Below are positions 34,300-45,719 of a stretch of 64,000 nucleotides of DNA, piece after piece. Position numbers and translations under genes: made by a program. The notes below the pieces were generated by a model. That model was not told where the DNA came from. It searched no databases and saw only the letters and a list, made by a program, of their open reading frames with translations. The DNA lies in NCBI GenBank assembly GCA_021234155.1, contig JAJEKV010000012.1, positions 4,965,789 to 5,029,788 of the forward strand. Reading direction: 5' to 3'. This stretch comes from Isoetes taiwanensis (lineage: Eukaryota; Streptophyta; Lycopodiopsida; Isoetales; Isoetaceae). The first letter of the stretch is position 1; every line of letters starts with the position of its first letter.

Positions 34300-35494
34300 C
34301 CCTCCTCTTTAAATATCTCTGACACTTCATTTTTTCCCTCCAAACTTTCCTCTACCTTCTCTCTCTTGACCAGCCTATCCCCACCTGTTTTCTAGACCGT
34401 TAAATATGGCTCGAACCAAGCAAACCTATAGGAAGACTGGGCCTAGGCCTACCCTCTCCATGGCTTGAGGCAGTGGGCATGTGAAGAAGATACCGAGCAC
34501 CTTCGACCCAAGAAGGGAGAAGAGGAGCTTCCCCTACCAAAGAAGAAGAAGAAGAAATGACGAAGTCGCACTCCACGATGCCGAGCAGCCCTTCGCTCGG
34601 CAGGCACACAAAGAACCGATGACCCGGCCACTTCGGGGCCACGTACAACCGAAGTGGGAGGAGCAGGAGGAGGAGCGTGTCCAACAGCCAGTGGACGGGT
34701 TTTGGCCTTCGGCCCCAAAGAAGAAAAGGAAAGGAGAAGGTCATGAGTGGCCTCAAGAGAGGGCCGCAAGGAGGAAGAGGGAACGCGAGGAGGAGGAGCG
34801 GGCGGGGAAGAGCAGAGGACGAAGAGAAGAACGACGGTCCCCGCCGAACCGGCCGCGGATAGAGGAGCCTCCCCTGCGAGGAGGAGCAGGTGGAAGGAGA
34901 GGAGGAGGAAGAAGACGAAAGGCAAAGGGGCGGACCCAAGACCGCCTTTACCCAGAGGCCTAAGCCACCTAAGGTGGCAAAGAAGGTAGGTTGGGCGGCG
35001 AGCTGGCCTTCGCTTTGAAGGAGGATCGCTTCACCGGCGCCTCAAGGCATACTAAGAATACCTTCGTCGGTGGGACGAGGTATAACGACCTGTATCGGGC
35101 CCGCAAAACATCCAAATGGACCGTGGAGGGAGGCCGGCGCCCAAGAACCAGCCCAAGCCGCCGCCCAGCCCACGGAAGCCGAGTAAGACCCACCATGGGC
35201 CTAACTTCGGTACACTCCCAGTCTTTCCCGGGAGATTAGACACTTTCAACAAAGTGCACTAATCTCCTTATTAGGAAGGCACCCTTTGAGCGACTCATGC
35301 GGGAGGTGATGCAGCAGTTCGTCACCGACTACAGGGTGACGTCGCTCACAACTCGGGTGCTGCAAGTAGCCGCTGAGGCCGAGCTCACCCAGTTGTTTGA
35401 GGAAGGCAACCTCTGCGCGATCCACGCGAAGAGGGTGACTCTAATGCCCAAGGATGTACACTTGGGCGTCGCATCCATAAAGGAATATCCTTGA
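34300..35494 (+). pseudogene. Histone H3-like gene carried in the retrotransposon leader
   Basis: The start codon at 34406 opens MARTKQTYRKTGPRP, the histone H3 N-terminus with changes after residue 7. A TATA-like TTTAAATA lies about 95 bases upstream. After a frameshift there is a linker of about 200 residues, very rich in Arg, Lys and Glu, in several frames (34481-35240). Then comes a histone fold at 35230-35494: REIRHFQQS, a frameshift near 35256, [17 protein letters not shown], then [20 protein letters not shown] and [12 protein letters not shown], with a stop at 35492-35494. The helices and loops align with H3 through the CAIHAKRVT signature. EIRHFQ and the long tail recall CENH3, but loop 1 has the canonical H3 length. 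A normal H3 has 136 residues; this would be about 350. As written it is broken. Confidence 0.75.
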
Positions 35495-36039
35495 GGATGC
35501 ATTTTTGGTTCAAACAAATGTAATTATTAAGTTTCCCCATAAATATAAAACTTTGTTTTGCAATTTAGTAGACAAATCTTCCCAGCATTAGATAAAATAG
35601 TACTTCGAGCGACCCGAAATCGGGGGGTCAAGCGCCCGGGACCCGCTGCCCTGACGCAGGCGTTTAGGCCTCGACCGATTTAAGGCCGAATATTATCAAT
35701 TTAAGGTCTAAATCATGTAGAAAAAACCCTAGTTAGATTAGAATCGTCCAATTAGTCATCCTAGCAATTTGAATTCCTTAAAATATCTGTGAGCTTAGAT
35801 TAGACCCAAATCGGGTCACCGCGCTGAACCCCCTGCGCCCGGCCATGAGAGGCGTTTTGCAAGCGCTCGACCGATTTCGCCAATTTTTTTCGCCTAATCG
35901 ACCAATTTTGACCCAACAAACTACCATGTAGCGTTTCTTGCTTTGCTTTGTTTAGAATTGCACTTCATGGTAGCTCATTTGGACACCGGGGCCATAGATT
36001 TGGAGTCTTCCCCATCAAGAACCTTTGTGCCGCGGAACC

Positions 36040-37320
36040 CGAGGCACCCCTAGTCTATAAAAGGGACCCTCATTTGTCATTTTTTTTTCCATTAGAGTTG
36101 CTCTCGGCCCCTTTGGCGATTTCTTTGGCTTTTGCTCATCTCCATCAGCCATTTTCCATAGCTATTCTGTTCAATGGCCCTCAAGCTTTGTCGGATGGTA
36201 TAATGAGACCAATCACATTCGTGATTGTCCCCCTGAACAAGTCTTCCATGTTTTTGATTATCTCTTTGATCTCCATGCCACTCGACTAGAACCCCATACT
36301 ACTTGACATCATTTGTCAATATGATCGTGAGGTCTTACCACAGGAAGTTAGCTTGCCGCCTAGGGAGGGAAATGGGTTTCTCTAGATTCCCTTGCTCAAG
36401 CCATAGGTGGGGGATCCAGGGGTAAGAGCAAGTTATGGGATAGAACCAGAAACATGCCAGACTACATGACCTGTAAGCATCATAGGCATAGGTACCTCTC
36501 AAGCCAGGCGACCTTAGCATTGTTCATGCGGTATAGGCGGTTAACCAACCGGGGAGCCGTCAATCCAACCCTTGGATTTGGCACCTCGACACCCGAAAGC
36601 AAAGACGGATAAGCATCCGGAGATCGGACCTTAGCATCACGAACACTACGGTTCCACATCGGAAGCACCTACGTTGCAAATCGAGCAGGATTACGAGGAG
36701 GAAGAGGAAGAGAACCCAAGCTGGGAGATGAGGGAGGCAAGAAGGATGGAGAGGCGTATAGCTCGGCAACAAGAAGTTCTAAGGCGAGATTTTGAGCCAC
36801 CAATGGGCATCACGGGCCTTACCCGATGTCGTCGATGGCGAGGAATACATATTCGCCGCAGAGCATTCTCAACCTCCCCTATTGCCAAGAGGAAAACCTC
36901 GGGATAGGCGAGCTCCTAGGCCTAATTGCACAGAAGCAGGGGGTAGCGACTTCATCGACTACTCCTACCGGGGAGATACCAAAGGGAAGTAGCGGGGCGA
37001 CACTCCTATCGGGGAAACCATGTCGGACATCGGGCATACCAACGAGATAAAGGCGGATGTATCGGCAGCGGGAACCCATCATTCGGAAGAAGAATTTCAG
37101 AAATCCAAAGCGGTGTACAAGCGGGAAGGGGCCCAAGCGCCAGCCGAACCAGTCGCGCTCCATGAGTACGCTGAGAAGCTTGTAGCAAAGCATCAATTTG
37201 GAGAGTGCAACTACTATGTGGAGAGACCATGAGGATCTTATGGCATTGGACATCTTAGTGGCGGTGGGAGAAAGGTACGGGGGCGGGGCGAACCAAGGGC
37301 AAGTCACTCGGGTACTATCT
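36040..37320 (+). other. Second ORF region of unknown function in the element leader
   Basis: A TATA-like TATAAAAGG at about 36056 precedes a region where open frames succeed one another. One (36674-36907) is acidic then basic: DYEEEEEENPSWEMREARRM. Another lies at 37020-37232. No domain is recognised. An acceptor TCCTTGCAG (ending 37897) stands just before gag, and the gag frame runs back to it without an ATG. This suggests that gag is joined by splicing to an exon in this region. Confidence 0.35.
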
Positions 37321-37897
37321 TAGGCCCTTAGCGGGCGGATGATAGTTTTTCCATAAAGAATTCAGCCCCGAGAGGGGAAGAGTCCGTAGCACTCCTTATA
37401 GCACTTTCGGGCTTTGGTCAACATGCGAGAATAGATGTGAAGGTAGACCATGTTATCCTCTTCAAGAGATCGGTAGCACTTCATGCTCGACTTCGCAAGG
37501 GGCACCTGGGGATCGCGACTTGTCAGTAGTAGCAACATAAGCTGCACGGAACTCCCGGCACCACAGGTAGCAAGGGCATTGGAGGGAGGATCGGCCGCTA
37601 GAATCCTGCAGAATATGGGCAAGGGTACAGGATTCAAGAAAATCAAGGACTTTTTCAAGCGACATCGTTGATGGAAGAATTGGGGTCCTAAGTTAATTAA
37701 AATACATTGTAACTCCCTTTTAAGTATTATCATGTAGTCATTAAGTGTACCCATATATACTAATTAATGTATTACCATGATTTTGACTTATAAATGAAAA
37801 TTTCATATGATTTCTTTTGTACCTAACAACAATTAGTTGTAAGCAAAAATGATCGTTGCCTAACCTAATAACATGTATTAATGATCAATCCTTGCAG

Positions 37898-39145
37898 CAA
37901 GGAACTCAAGTGCAGGATCTCAGGACCAGCACCGACCACGCAATTGGATCCCAAGGAACTTGTTTGGCAGAGAACAAGAAGATCTTGAGCAGGATATGTC
38001 ACCAGAGGCAGTCAATGCAAGGTTGGTGCAGATGAGGAACCAGATGCAACATCTCATCAACTGGGCAACACCTCTCATGAATGCACAAGAGGATGGTCAC
38101 CCACCTCCACCTTGTTTTCCGGGTGGTGACGAAGTCCATCAGCAGGAAGGGGAGGGCAACCGGGGGAACGTCAGGGATAGAAGAAGGAAGAGGAGAACCA
38201 GGAGCCCATCATCATCTAGCTCCAGCTCATCGGATAGTTCCTCCAGTGAGGACAGCTCTAGCTCCGACAGTCAGTCCGACACACCTAAACAAGGGAAAAG
38301 AGCAAGAAAGACAGGTGATTATCAGAAAAAGGTGGATAGTGCTATGAGCAATGTATGGAAGACAAGGAAGCTCGGCCAGTTCTCAGGGAAGGACAGATCA
38401 GGCATGGAGGCTGAAGCATGGCTTGATGAAATGGAAGAGTTTGGCAACTCATACGGTATGAAAGACAAGGACATAGGAAAAGTTGCTACAGCTAACCTTA
38501 TTGGACCGGCAAGGATCTGGTGGAAGGGATATGCCAAATCCAACAAGCTGAAGAGGAACAACTGCAGGTTTAAGACCTTCAACAAAGGCTTTTCAAAACA
38601 CTATGTGCCAAGGTCTCATACTAGTAAACCCAGATCCAGCAGATTTTGAGTTGAATCGAGGGTAGCTTATCGGTGGCTAAGTATCTTAGAAGAATTTATG
38701 AGGCTCAGCTGAATGTTCCCGAGTCTCGAGAGAGGCAAGCCGTGGATACTTACATTGAGGGGTTGAACAGCAATATCAAGAGGCTTGTTAGAGCAATCAA
38801 CCCGAAGTCAGTCGCGCAGGCCGAAGATAAAGCTATAAGTTTGGAGGAGGCACCAGCAACTCCAGCAGAGAAGCGATCAACCCGGGGTAAGAGTTCGAAG
38901 GCGATCGGGGACAATATCGAGTAAGCAATCAGCAGCTACACCATCGTGGAGTCAGCAGCAAGGTAAGGGTCGAGCAAAGCTTTTGGGGACCAGTAAACCC
39001 ACGAACGCATCGGGGGCGCTCTTAAGCGTTCCTAGGCGGTCTACGAAGGAAAAGAGAGCGAGGAATGCATTGAGAAGAAGTTATGCTTCAGGTGCTTCCG
39101 GCCAGGAACCTGCCGGACACATGATTGTCCATTCGTCATGCGGTC
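37898..39145 (+). pseudogene. Gag of the chromovirus element
   Basis: The longest frame (to 38649) has a serine-rich spacer and then the capsid signature: KLGQFSGKDRSGMEAEAWLD, LIGPARIWWKGYAKSN. After a frameshift a second frame (38673-38924) continues with YLRRIYEAQLNVPESR and the end of the capsid. A CCHC zinc knuckle (CFRC...DC, about 39085-39130) follows in a third frame with an apparent small insertion. Breaks prevent a full product. Confidence 0.75.
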
Positions 39146-39299
39146 GGCTTTTGGTGAGAACTCTTGGATTGGGACTCCCCAACGAAGCGGGCGGGGGCGA
39201 TGACCAGCGGGGAGGGCCACGACTTCATAGATGGTGAGTGTCACATATGTGCAAACATTGAGTCGGATGAGATAGAGAATCGGGTCAAGCTGTCATCGC

Positions 39300-39849
39300 G
39301 GCTGATGGGATCATAGATAGTAATCCTTATGTAGTCCTCATAGATACAGGTAGCTCTCATAATTTTGCATCTCCTAGATTGGCTGCTCTAATGAAGAATA
39401 AGGTATTGAAGTCTAAGCCAAGGCCAGTAGCTATGGCCAACGGCGCCATTCGGCACACTAAGGGGAGGAGGATCACCTTTGACATAGACCTTAGTGGGGC
39501 TAAGTGGCCGATGGGAGCAGAAGTCATGGATATTGGAAGGTATGATCTTATTGTGGGAATGGAATTCTTGAAGCCAGCTAAAGCAGTAATTGATTGTGAC
39601 CGGAATGAAGTCACCATGACGGCACCGGACGGCAACAAGTTGATAGTAAAAGGTAAGAAGCTAGAATCCCCTATGCAGTGTATTTCTTTGAAGCAGCTAA
39701 GGAAGAGTATAGAAAGGAATAAGGTGGATTACATCTTGAGGATGGAATCAGTTGAGCCAGGCAAGCAGGATGGAAGTGACACAAAGGGAAATCAGCTGCC
39801 CAGGCAGATAGCAAGGCTTATTTCGAATTGGGGATGTATTTTCGGATGA
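39300..39849 (+). pseudogene. Protease domain of the chromovirus element
   Basis: The frame reads VLIDTGSSHNF, the aspartic protease active site, and then GRYDLIVGMEFLKPAKAVID, the usual second half of a retrotransposon protease. The frame is open from the active site to 39849 and then shifts before the reverse transcriptase. Confidence 0.8.
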
Positions 39850-41130
39850 AATCCGGCAGCCGCCACCTTACGAGGGGTGTGGAATGTGAGATCACATTGG
39901 CTCGGGATCGAAAGCCTACCGATGAAGGCCATATAGAATGAGCATTCCGAATTGGTGAGCTCAAGAAACAAGCTGCAGGAATTGCTCGAGCTTGGATTTA
40001 TAAGAGCAAGTGTGTCTCCTTCGAGACACCTATACTCTTTGTCAAGAAGAAAGATGGAAGCTTAAGAATGTGCATAGACTATCGCCCGACTTAATAAGCG
40101 GACGATAAAGAATAAGTATGCATTACCAAGGGCGGATGACCTAATGGATCAGCTACAAAGGAGCAAAGGTATTCTCTAAGATTGATTTAAGATCAGGATA
40201 CCATCGGATAAGAATAAAGGAAGAGGACATCCATAAGGCTGCTTTGAGCAGCGGTATGGTCATTTTGAGTTCTGATAATGCCCTTTGGATTGTCAAACGC
40301 GCTCCCCATAGCGTTTATCGCCTCATGAGCGATATCTTGAGAGACTTCTTGGATGAGTTTGTTATTGTCTTCTTGACGACATCCTAATCTACTCTGACAA
40401 GTCCCTTGAAGAGCATTGTCGGCATCTCGGGGAAAGTGTTGGAGAAGTTGAGGCGTCATCGGTTGTATGGGAAGCTCTCTAAGTGCCACTTTGCAACAGG
40501 GGGTGGAGTACTTGGGGCATGTAGTAACATCAGGGAATCTCCACAGATCCATCTAAGATTGAGGCAATAGTTGATTGGCCAGCTCAAGGAATGTGGCAGA
40601 AGCAAGAAGCTTTTCGGGTTGGCGGGGATACTACAGAAAGTTCGTGAAGGACTTTGCTAAGTGGGCGTCCCCTCTGTCGGACCTCACTAAGGCCAAGAAG
40701 ATTAAGGATTGGGCTAGCCATTGGTTAGAGAAAGTCCAAACTTCTTTTGAGAAGCTTAAAGAGGCCTTAACAATGACACCGGTGCTTGTTCTCCGGACCG
40801 AGTAAGGATAAGTTGATAGCAACAGATGCAAGCAAGATAGCAACAGGGGGTCTTGATGCAAGAAGGAAGGGTAGTAAGCCTACGACTCAAAGAAGATGAA
40901 CGACGCCGAAACAACGCTACCCAACCCATGATCGGGAGCTCCTAGCCATTGTCGGGGCATTGAGGATATGGAGGCATTATTTGGGAAGGAAGTTTGGTTA
41001 GATCGCGATCACGAGCCTTGATACCTTTTCACCCAGCCACTCCTCAACTTAAGGCAAAGGAGGTGGATGGAATTCCTTGAGGAGTAACGATTTTGATATT
41101 ATATATAAGCACGGTAAGCTTAATGTTGTA
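39850..41130 (+). pseudogene. Reverse transcriptase and RNase H of the chromovirus element
   Basis: Segments in all three frames give the usual order: LQELLELGFIRASVSPS, LRMCIDYR, FSKIDLRSGYHRIRIKEED, FVIVFLDDILIYSDKS (the catalytic xxDD at about 40365-40400, joined across one base), then GYYRKFVKDFAKWASPLSDL and LIATDASK of RNase H. Many single-base shifts occur, so no enzyme could be made from this copy as written. Confidence 0.75.
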
Positions 41131-41369
41131 GCGAGATGCCCTCTCTAGGAGGCCATTTCGGGACAAGGGCGATTGTAATGCGATTTCCACTCTTCGAGTG
41201 AGTTTGGCAAGAAGATTGAGGAGTCCTTGCCAACCGATGTGGACTTCAAGGAGGTGTGGGAAAGCCTCTCCAAGGAAGCGTAAAGCAGGACAAGGGCGGG
41301 GAAACCTTCAAGCATTTTTAAAAGGAAGGCAACTTTGTTGTACCCACAAGCATAAGTTGTGTGTGCAGA

Positions 41370-42410
41370 ATCTTCGGGGGTAAGGAAGTTAATTCTTCAT
41401 GACACACATAACAGCCCAATAGCGGGGCATCTTTGGCTTCATGAAGACCTATTTCAAGATTCGAAGTAGTTACTTCGGCCGGGAATGAAGAAGCGAGATA
41501 GCTGCATATATTCGGGATTACCCGGTTATGTGTGAGACCAAAGGCGGAACAAGCTACCTGGATTAGGGTGCCTTAGAGCCATTGGGGGGTGCCAAATGCA
41601 AAGTGGGAGGTCATAAGCATGGATTTCATCACGGGACTCCCTAGAACTCTTGAGGCAAGGATGCATTGATGGTTGTCGTAGATAAGTTATCTAAGATGGC
41701 ACATTTCGTGCCTTGCAAGGCACAGACACCGCATTAGAACTTTGCCAAGTTATTTGTAAGGGAGATTTTTAGACTCCATGGCATGCCTCGGGAGATAATA
41801 TCGATAGGGATTCTAAGTTCATGAGTGCCTTTTGGCGGGATCTCTTTAGCACCATCAGTGCGAAGCTCTCCATGAGTGCAGTATCATCCTCAAACAGATG
41901 GCGGACGGAAAGGACCAATCGGATCATTGAAGACATGCTTGAAGCTATGTGTGGAACAAGCGGTCAAGTGGGATGAGTACATTCACTTGGTGGAATTCGC
42001 CTACTAATGATTGCCAAGCGGGGAGTCATCTCGGATGTCGCCTTTCATGGTGAACTACGGCTACGGTGCTTAACCCGGATACACGGCACAATCGTGTCCA
42101 AGGTAGAAGTGTCCCAACAGATGTTAGGGGATATCGCAACTAGTAGAGGAAGTAAGGGGTTATTTATTGGCGGCAAGAAAGTCGGAAAAGAGTGTAGCCG
42201 AGCAAGCATAGGACCGTAAGGGGAGTTTAAGGTGGGAGATACCGTTTGGTTGAAGATCAAGGTGAAGCAAGCCAAGCTGCGGGTTTGGGAGCTGCAAGAA
42301 GCTTGCCCTTGGTGGGCTGGGCGTTCAAGATTTTAGAGAGAGTGGGCTCTCAAGCCTATAAGTTGGATCTCCCGGCCCATCTTAAGGTCCACAAGGTCTT
42401 CCACGTAAGT
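41370..42410 (+). pseudogene. Integrase core of the chromovirus element
   Basis: Across frames one sees the end of the zinc-binding part, VISMDFITGLPRT (first catalytic Asp), LSKMAHF-like text, a target-site Asp region and the C-terminal AYKLDLPAHLKVHKVFHVS. Frameshifts are frequent up to about 42240, after which the frame is open. Confidence 0.7.
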
Positions 42411-42484
42411 TTATTAAAAAGGCACAATCCTAACCCTGAGGAGGTTTTGGATACTCCAACCTTGTTGGAAATGGCGGAGGAGCA

Positions 42485-42665
42485 AGTAGAAATAGTGCAC
42501 GAGTTACTTCTTGATAAGTCATTCAAGAAGACTAGGAGGTCTCAGTTCCTCCAATACACGGTTAAGTGGAAGCACTTGCCCGTGGAAGATGCGACGTGGG
42601 TATTGAAGCGGGGATTTGGAGAAGCAATACCCGAGTTTATGAAGGAGTTTGATGGGCGAAGTCGT
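42485..42665 (+). CDS. Chromodomain at the integrase C-terminus
   Basis: The open frame 42246-42707 ends the integrase and continues into VEIVHELLLDKSFKKTRRSQ, then QYTVKWKHLPVEDATWVLKR. This is a group I/II chromodomain pattern (W-K-x-L-P-x-x-x-A-T-W). In chromoviruses this domain is thought to steer integration to heterochromatin by binding histone H3 methylated at Lys9. The domain itself is not interrupted. Confidence 0.85.
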
Positions 42666-42783
42666 CTCCAGGCTTGGTGGAGCCCCGACTTGCCGGTGGT
42701 TAGCTAGTATGTTGTAGTTAGCTTTGAGCCTGGCGCATGCATTCTAGTTAGGAGGGTGCATGTGCCAGAACCTTGGATCGTGT

Positions 42784-43104
42784 GGGCGATGATGGGATAC
42801 GCCTTTAGGACATTCTCTAGGCCACACGCACCAATAGGTGCGCATGACCATTAGGGTCATGTGAGTGAGGAATGAGGCATAGTGGGCGATGATGGGACAT
42901 CGATCGGATGATCTCTATGCCACGATGCGGGGTACGCACACCTGGCCGTAGGAGGGTCATGGTGAAGCTTAAGTGATCATCTTGGCGATGATGGGATCGT
43001 GAGGCGTTCCTAGCTGAAACCCTCGGGGCATGATGCACTGGGGTGTACTTCGATCCAGGGGGGATCGTGTACAAGGTAGCACTCGATCATGGGCAATGAT
43101 GGGA
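42784..43104 (+). repeat. Four-fold ~100-bp periodic repeat after the chromodomain
   Basis: The 14-mer GGGCGATGATGGGA or a one-base variant occurs at 42784, 42883, 42983 and 43091. Between the copies the sequence is only loosely similar. Confidence 0.7.
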
Positions 43105-43563
43105 ACATCTTAAATGATCCCTAAGCTCAAATCCGAAAGGGCCATGATCTTGGGCAAGGTAGTAGGACAACCTTGAGCCAGTAGTTCGGCTCAAGGAGGT
43201 AAGGGGGGTGGTCCCCTAAAACCACAAATTATTAACTAAACTAACGTAATGTGCTCCTTTTGCAGGCAAGTAGAAGGAGGACTTCAACGAGGAGCGCGTT
43301 ACGAGAAGATAGGGGGAGCCATAATTAGATTATGAACCCTAATAACTCTTATAATAGTAGTTTGAATTATTATAAGAAATAACGGTGTTAAGGCTATATA
43401 ATTTTGTATAAGTACAAATATAGCCTAAAATTTTGACTTGAACTAATAAAACTTGATTGCTAAGCTAAATTAAAGGTTATGACATGTGTTTGTTGCAGGT
43501 ATAAGGTAGGTGGGTTCGTCACCTTAGCAATCTTTGAGGACAAACATTGTCCTAAGGGGAGAA

Positions 43564-45214
43564 TGTGACGGTCCAGGGGGAATATCGCTATAAATACGTA
43601 TATTCTGGATCGATCACTATACAAGTCTATCATTCATAGCCTTGTATACCATAGGGTGGCACTAGGGGCATGGCCAAGTTATTCTCATAACTTAGCCAAC
43701 CATAGGTTAAGCCATTATCCATGTGGCCTTAACCTATTGGGGCACCGCCACCACGAGGACTCACCCGATTGGTGCCACGTGGCATCCTAGGTGGACCCTA
43801 ACTTATATAGGCATAAACCCTAACCCTAGACCTCTTTCGGCCCTAGCACCCCGAGACTCACCTACTTGTTGAAACCCCGTTTTGAACATCGCTCGATGTG
43901 GCAATGGCTGGTGCAAAGAGCCCCAGCGAGGTAGACCCGTTCTTGTAGGAGGATCGTGACTTGTGAGTCGGCGACTATGGAGGCCCGGATCTGGAGAGGG
44001 AGAGCATCAGGAGCAGGTATGTAGGGTAGTAGTTGTGATAGCTCATCTGGAATTAGCATTCCAGGTGTGCTAGTATGTTGTATCTAGAGTGGAGCCATCC
44101 TAGAACCCATATTCAGCATCTTGAACCCTAATCAAGGAACCCTAACTATTAGATAGTTGTATGATTAGGTTAAGATGTTCTTCTTATGATTATTCTCATG
44201 ATGTGATGATGATATGTTGATGGTTGATCCTGTTTGCTCCTCTTGTATTGGGAAGGGGGGTAGAGACCTAGGGCCATATGTAGTATGCTCCTAGAGTAGA
44301 TCCCTTAGTTCCTATTAGTTGCGGCCTGTGCATAGGAGCCCACCAGGCTATGGAGGCTATGATATGACTCAGCACCAGATAACGGGGCTAGAGGCAAAGT
44401 GGAGGGAGGATCCCTGCCGAGTGGGGGCTTCGGGGGATCCCATAGTGGGCTAGGCTTATGGTCGGTCACTTCGTGTGGGCCGAGCATGGGTCCGACACCT
44501 CCTGGGGCAATGGTGTTGCCACCGCCTCGAGAGAGCTGCAAGGGAAGGCTTGGGCTCTCGTTTTGGGGGTTCGGTCGGGTGCGGATCGATGCGCCGCCCA
44601 CGATTCTCTAGCCGCCCACGGCACCTCTAGACCACAGGAAGGGGAGATGCAACCCTTCCTCGCCTCATCGGACAGGAGATGCAACCTGGAGCGATCCACG
44701 ATGGGTGATGCCACTTTGGGATTGCGTGATCAGGAAGGCTAGAGTCCCTGTCGAGCCCTGATCTAGCCCATCCGCAAAGTATGCAATGGGGAGGGGCGGA
44801 TGGAGTGGTCAACCCTAGCCATTGTTCTATGCCAGCCTCGCCATTGCCATGACTCGGTCTGCTCTATCTTGAGGCCTAGCTAGTCAGTCATCCTCCTTAT
44901 GAGTCTGAACCAGGGTAGGAGCTCTTATGTTTTATGGTTTATGATTATCATCTTTGCATTGGTATAGGTGTGATGCACTACCCTCCGAGGTAGTATTTGT
45001 ATATGTTTGATGCTAGTTCTGATGTGTTATCGCTTCCGCTGTTATAGGAGCCCATAGGGGAAGGGCGCGCAAGACACCTTCGTGTTCCCTCCCCGCACTA
45101 GGAGTCATCTCAGGGTGCGGGGTAGACGAAGGGCCCATGCGGTTGATGAGCCGGATGGGGGATTTCCTGCCGGGTATACGGCTGGGCGCCGTATGTTTAG
45201 CAGGGAGCGTCACA
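43564..45214 (+). repeat. 3' LTR
   Basis: It is 1,651 bp long and preceded by the polypurine tract AAGGGGAGAA. By eye it is identical to the 5' LTR over 325 bases (44001-44325 against 32632-32956) and over the last 191 bases. It differs by many small indels in the GC-rich middle (about 44370-44800). Confidence 0.9.
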
Positions 45215-45636
45215 CAATGTCTAGAATTTGATGGAAATGTGACATGACATGATAGCATAGCTTCTGTGGTAATCACTCTATGCTAGAGTGTTGGAGAAGA
45301 TTTTATAAGGCTATATATAAGCCTTGTAAAACTACCTTCAGTTGTTACTCTTGTACATCAATATTTTTGTTCCAAACACCTCTTGATGTAGAGGAAACCC
45401 ATCACGGTTACTTAGCTCATCTCTTTGGGATGAGTTTCTCAATTGTTGCTCATATGAAGCCCATCATGTAAACAAATAGAAATGCAAAATGTAAAGAGGA
45501 AGTTGATTTGCATGTTAGCTTGCTGACCATGCCAGAAACATAGAATCCTATCTTCAACGCTCTAGGAAACAAAATCATAGTAATGAGGGGTATAATCCTG
45601 GCTAAAAAGAAAAAGCATGGAATCAATCAGAACAAC

Positions 45637-45711
45637 GAAAATGTAGTTCAGATGGTAGAGTGCTTGCTTAGCATGCCAGAGGTATGGAGATCGATACCCT
45701 TTGTATTTTGG
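45637..45711 (+). pseudogene. tRNA-Ala(AGC)-like sequence, probably a pseudogene
   Basis: The sequence follows plant tRNA-Ala. The acceptor is GAAAATG, the D arm TAGTTCAGATGGTAGAGT pairs by wobble, the anticodon loop TTAGCAT carries AGC, and the T arm is GGAGATCGATACCC. The anticodon stem has one mismatch, the T stem is poor, and there are one or two extra bases before the 3' acceptor strand TATTTTG. It could also be the head of a SINE. Confidence 0.65.
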
Positions 45712-45719
45712 TCCATTTG

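Larger units (their letters stand above)
32193..45214 (+). mobile_element. Complete chromovirus-type Ty3/gypsy element with a histone H3-like insert
   Basis: LTRs at 32193-33828 and 43564-45214 share the ends TGTGACG...CGTCACA and are flanked by CAATG on both sides (32188-32192 and 45215-45219). The primer site TGGTATCAGAGC (33830-33841) matches initiator tRNA-Met, and a polypurine tract AAGGGGAGAA precedes the 3' LTR. Gag, protease, reverse transcriptase, RNase H, integrase and a C-terminal chromodomain follow in the usual Ty3/gypsy order, which places it among the chromoviruses. The coding region is broken by many frameshifts. The 4-kb leader between the primer site and gag is unusual and holds a histone-like gene. 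Confidence 0.9.

Noticed and set aside
34400-34939. 179-codon frame on the minus strand (and 158 codons in a second frame)
   Set aside because: It is the reverse of the Arg/Glu-rich linker of the histone-like gene. Low complexity and GC richness open both strands.
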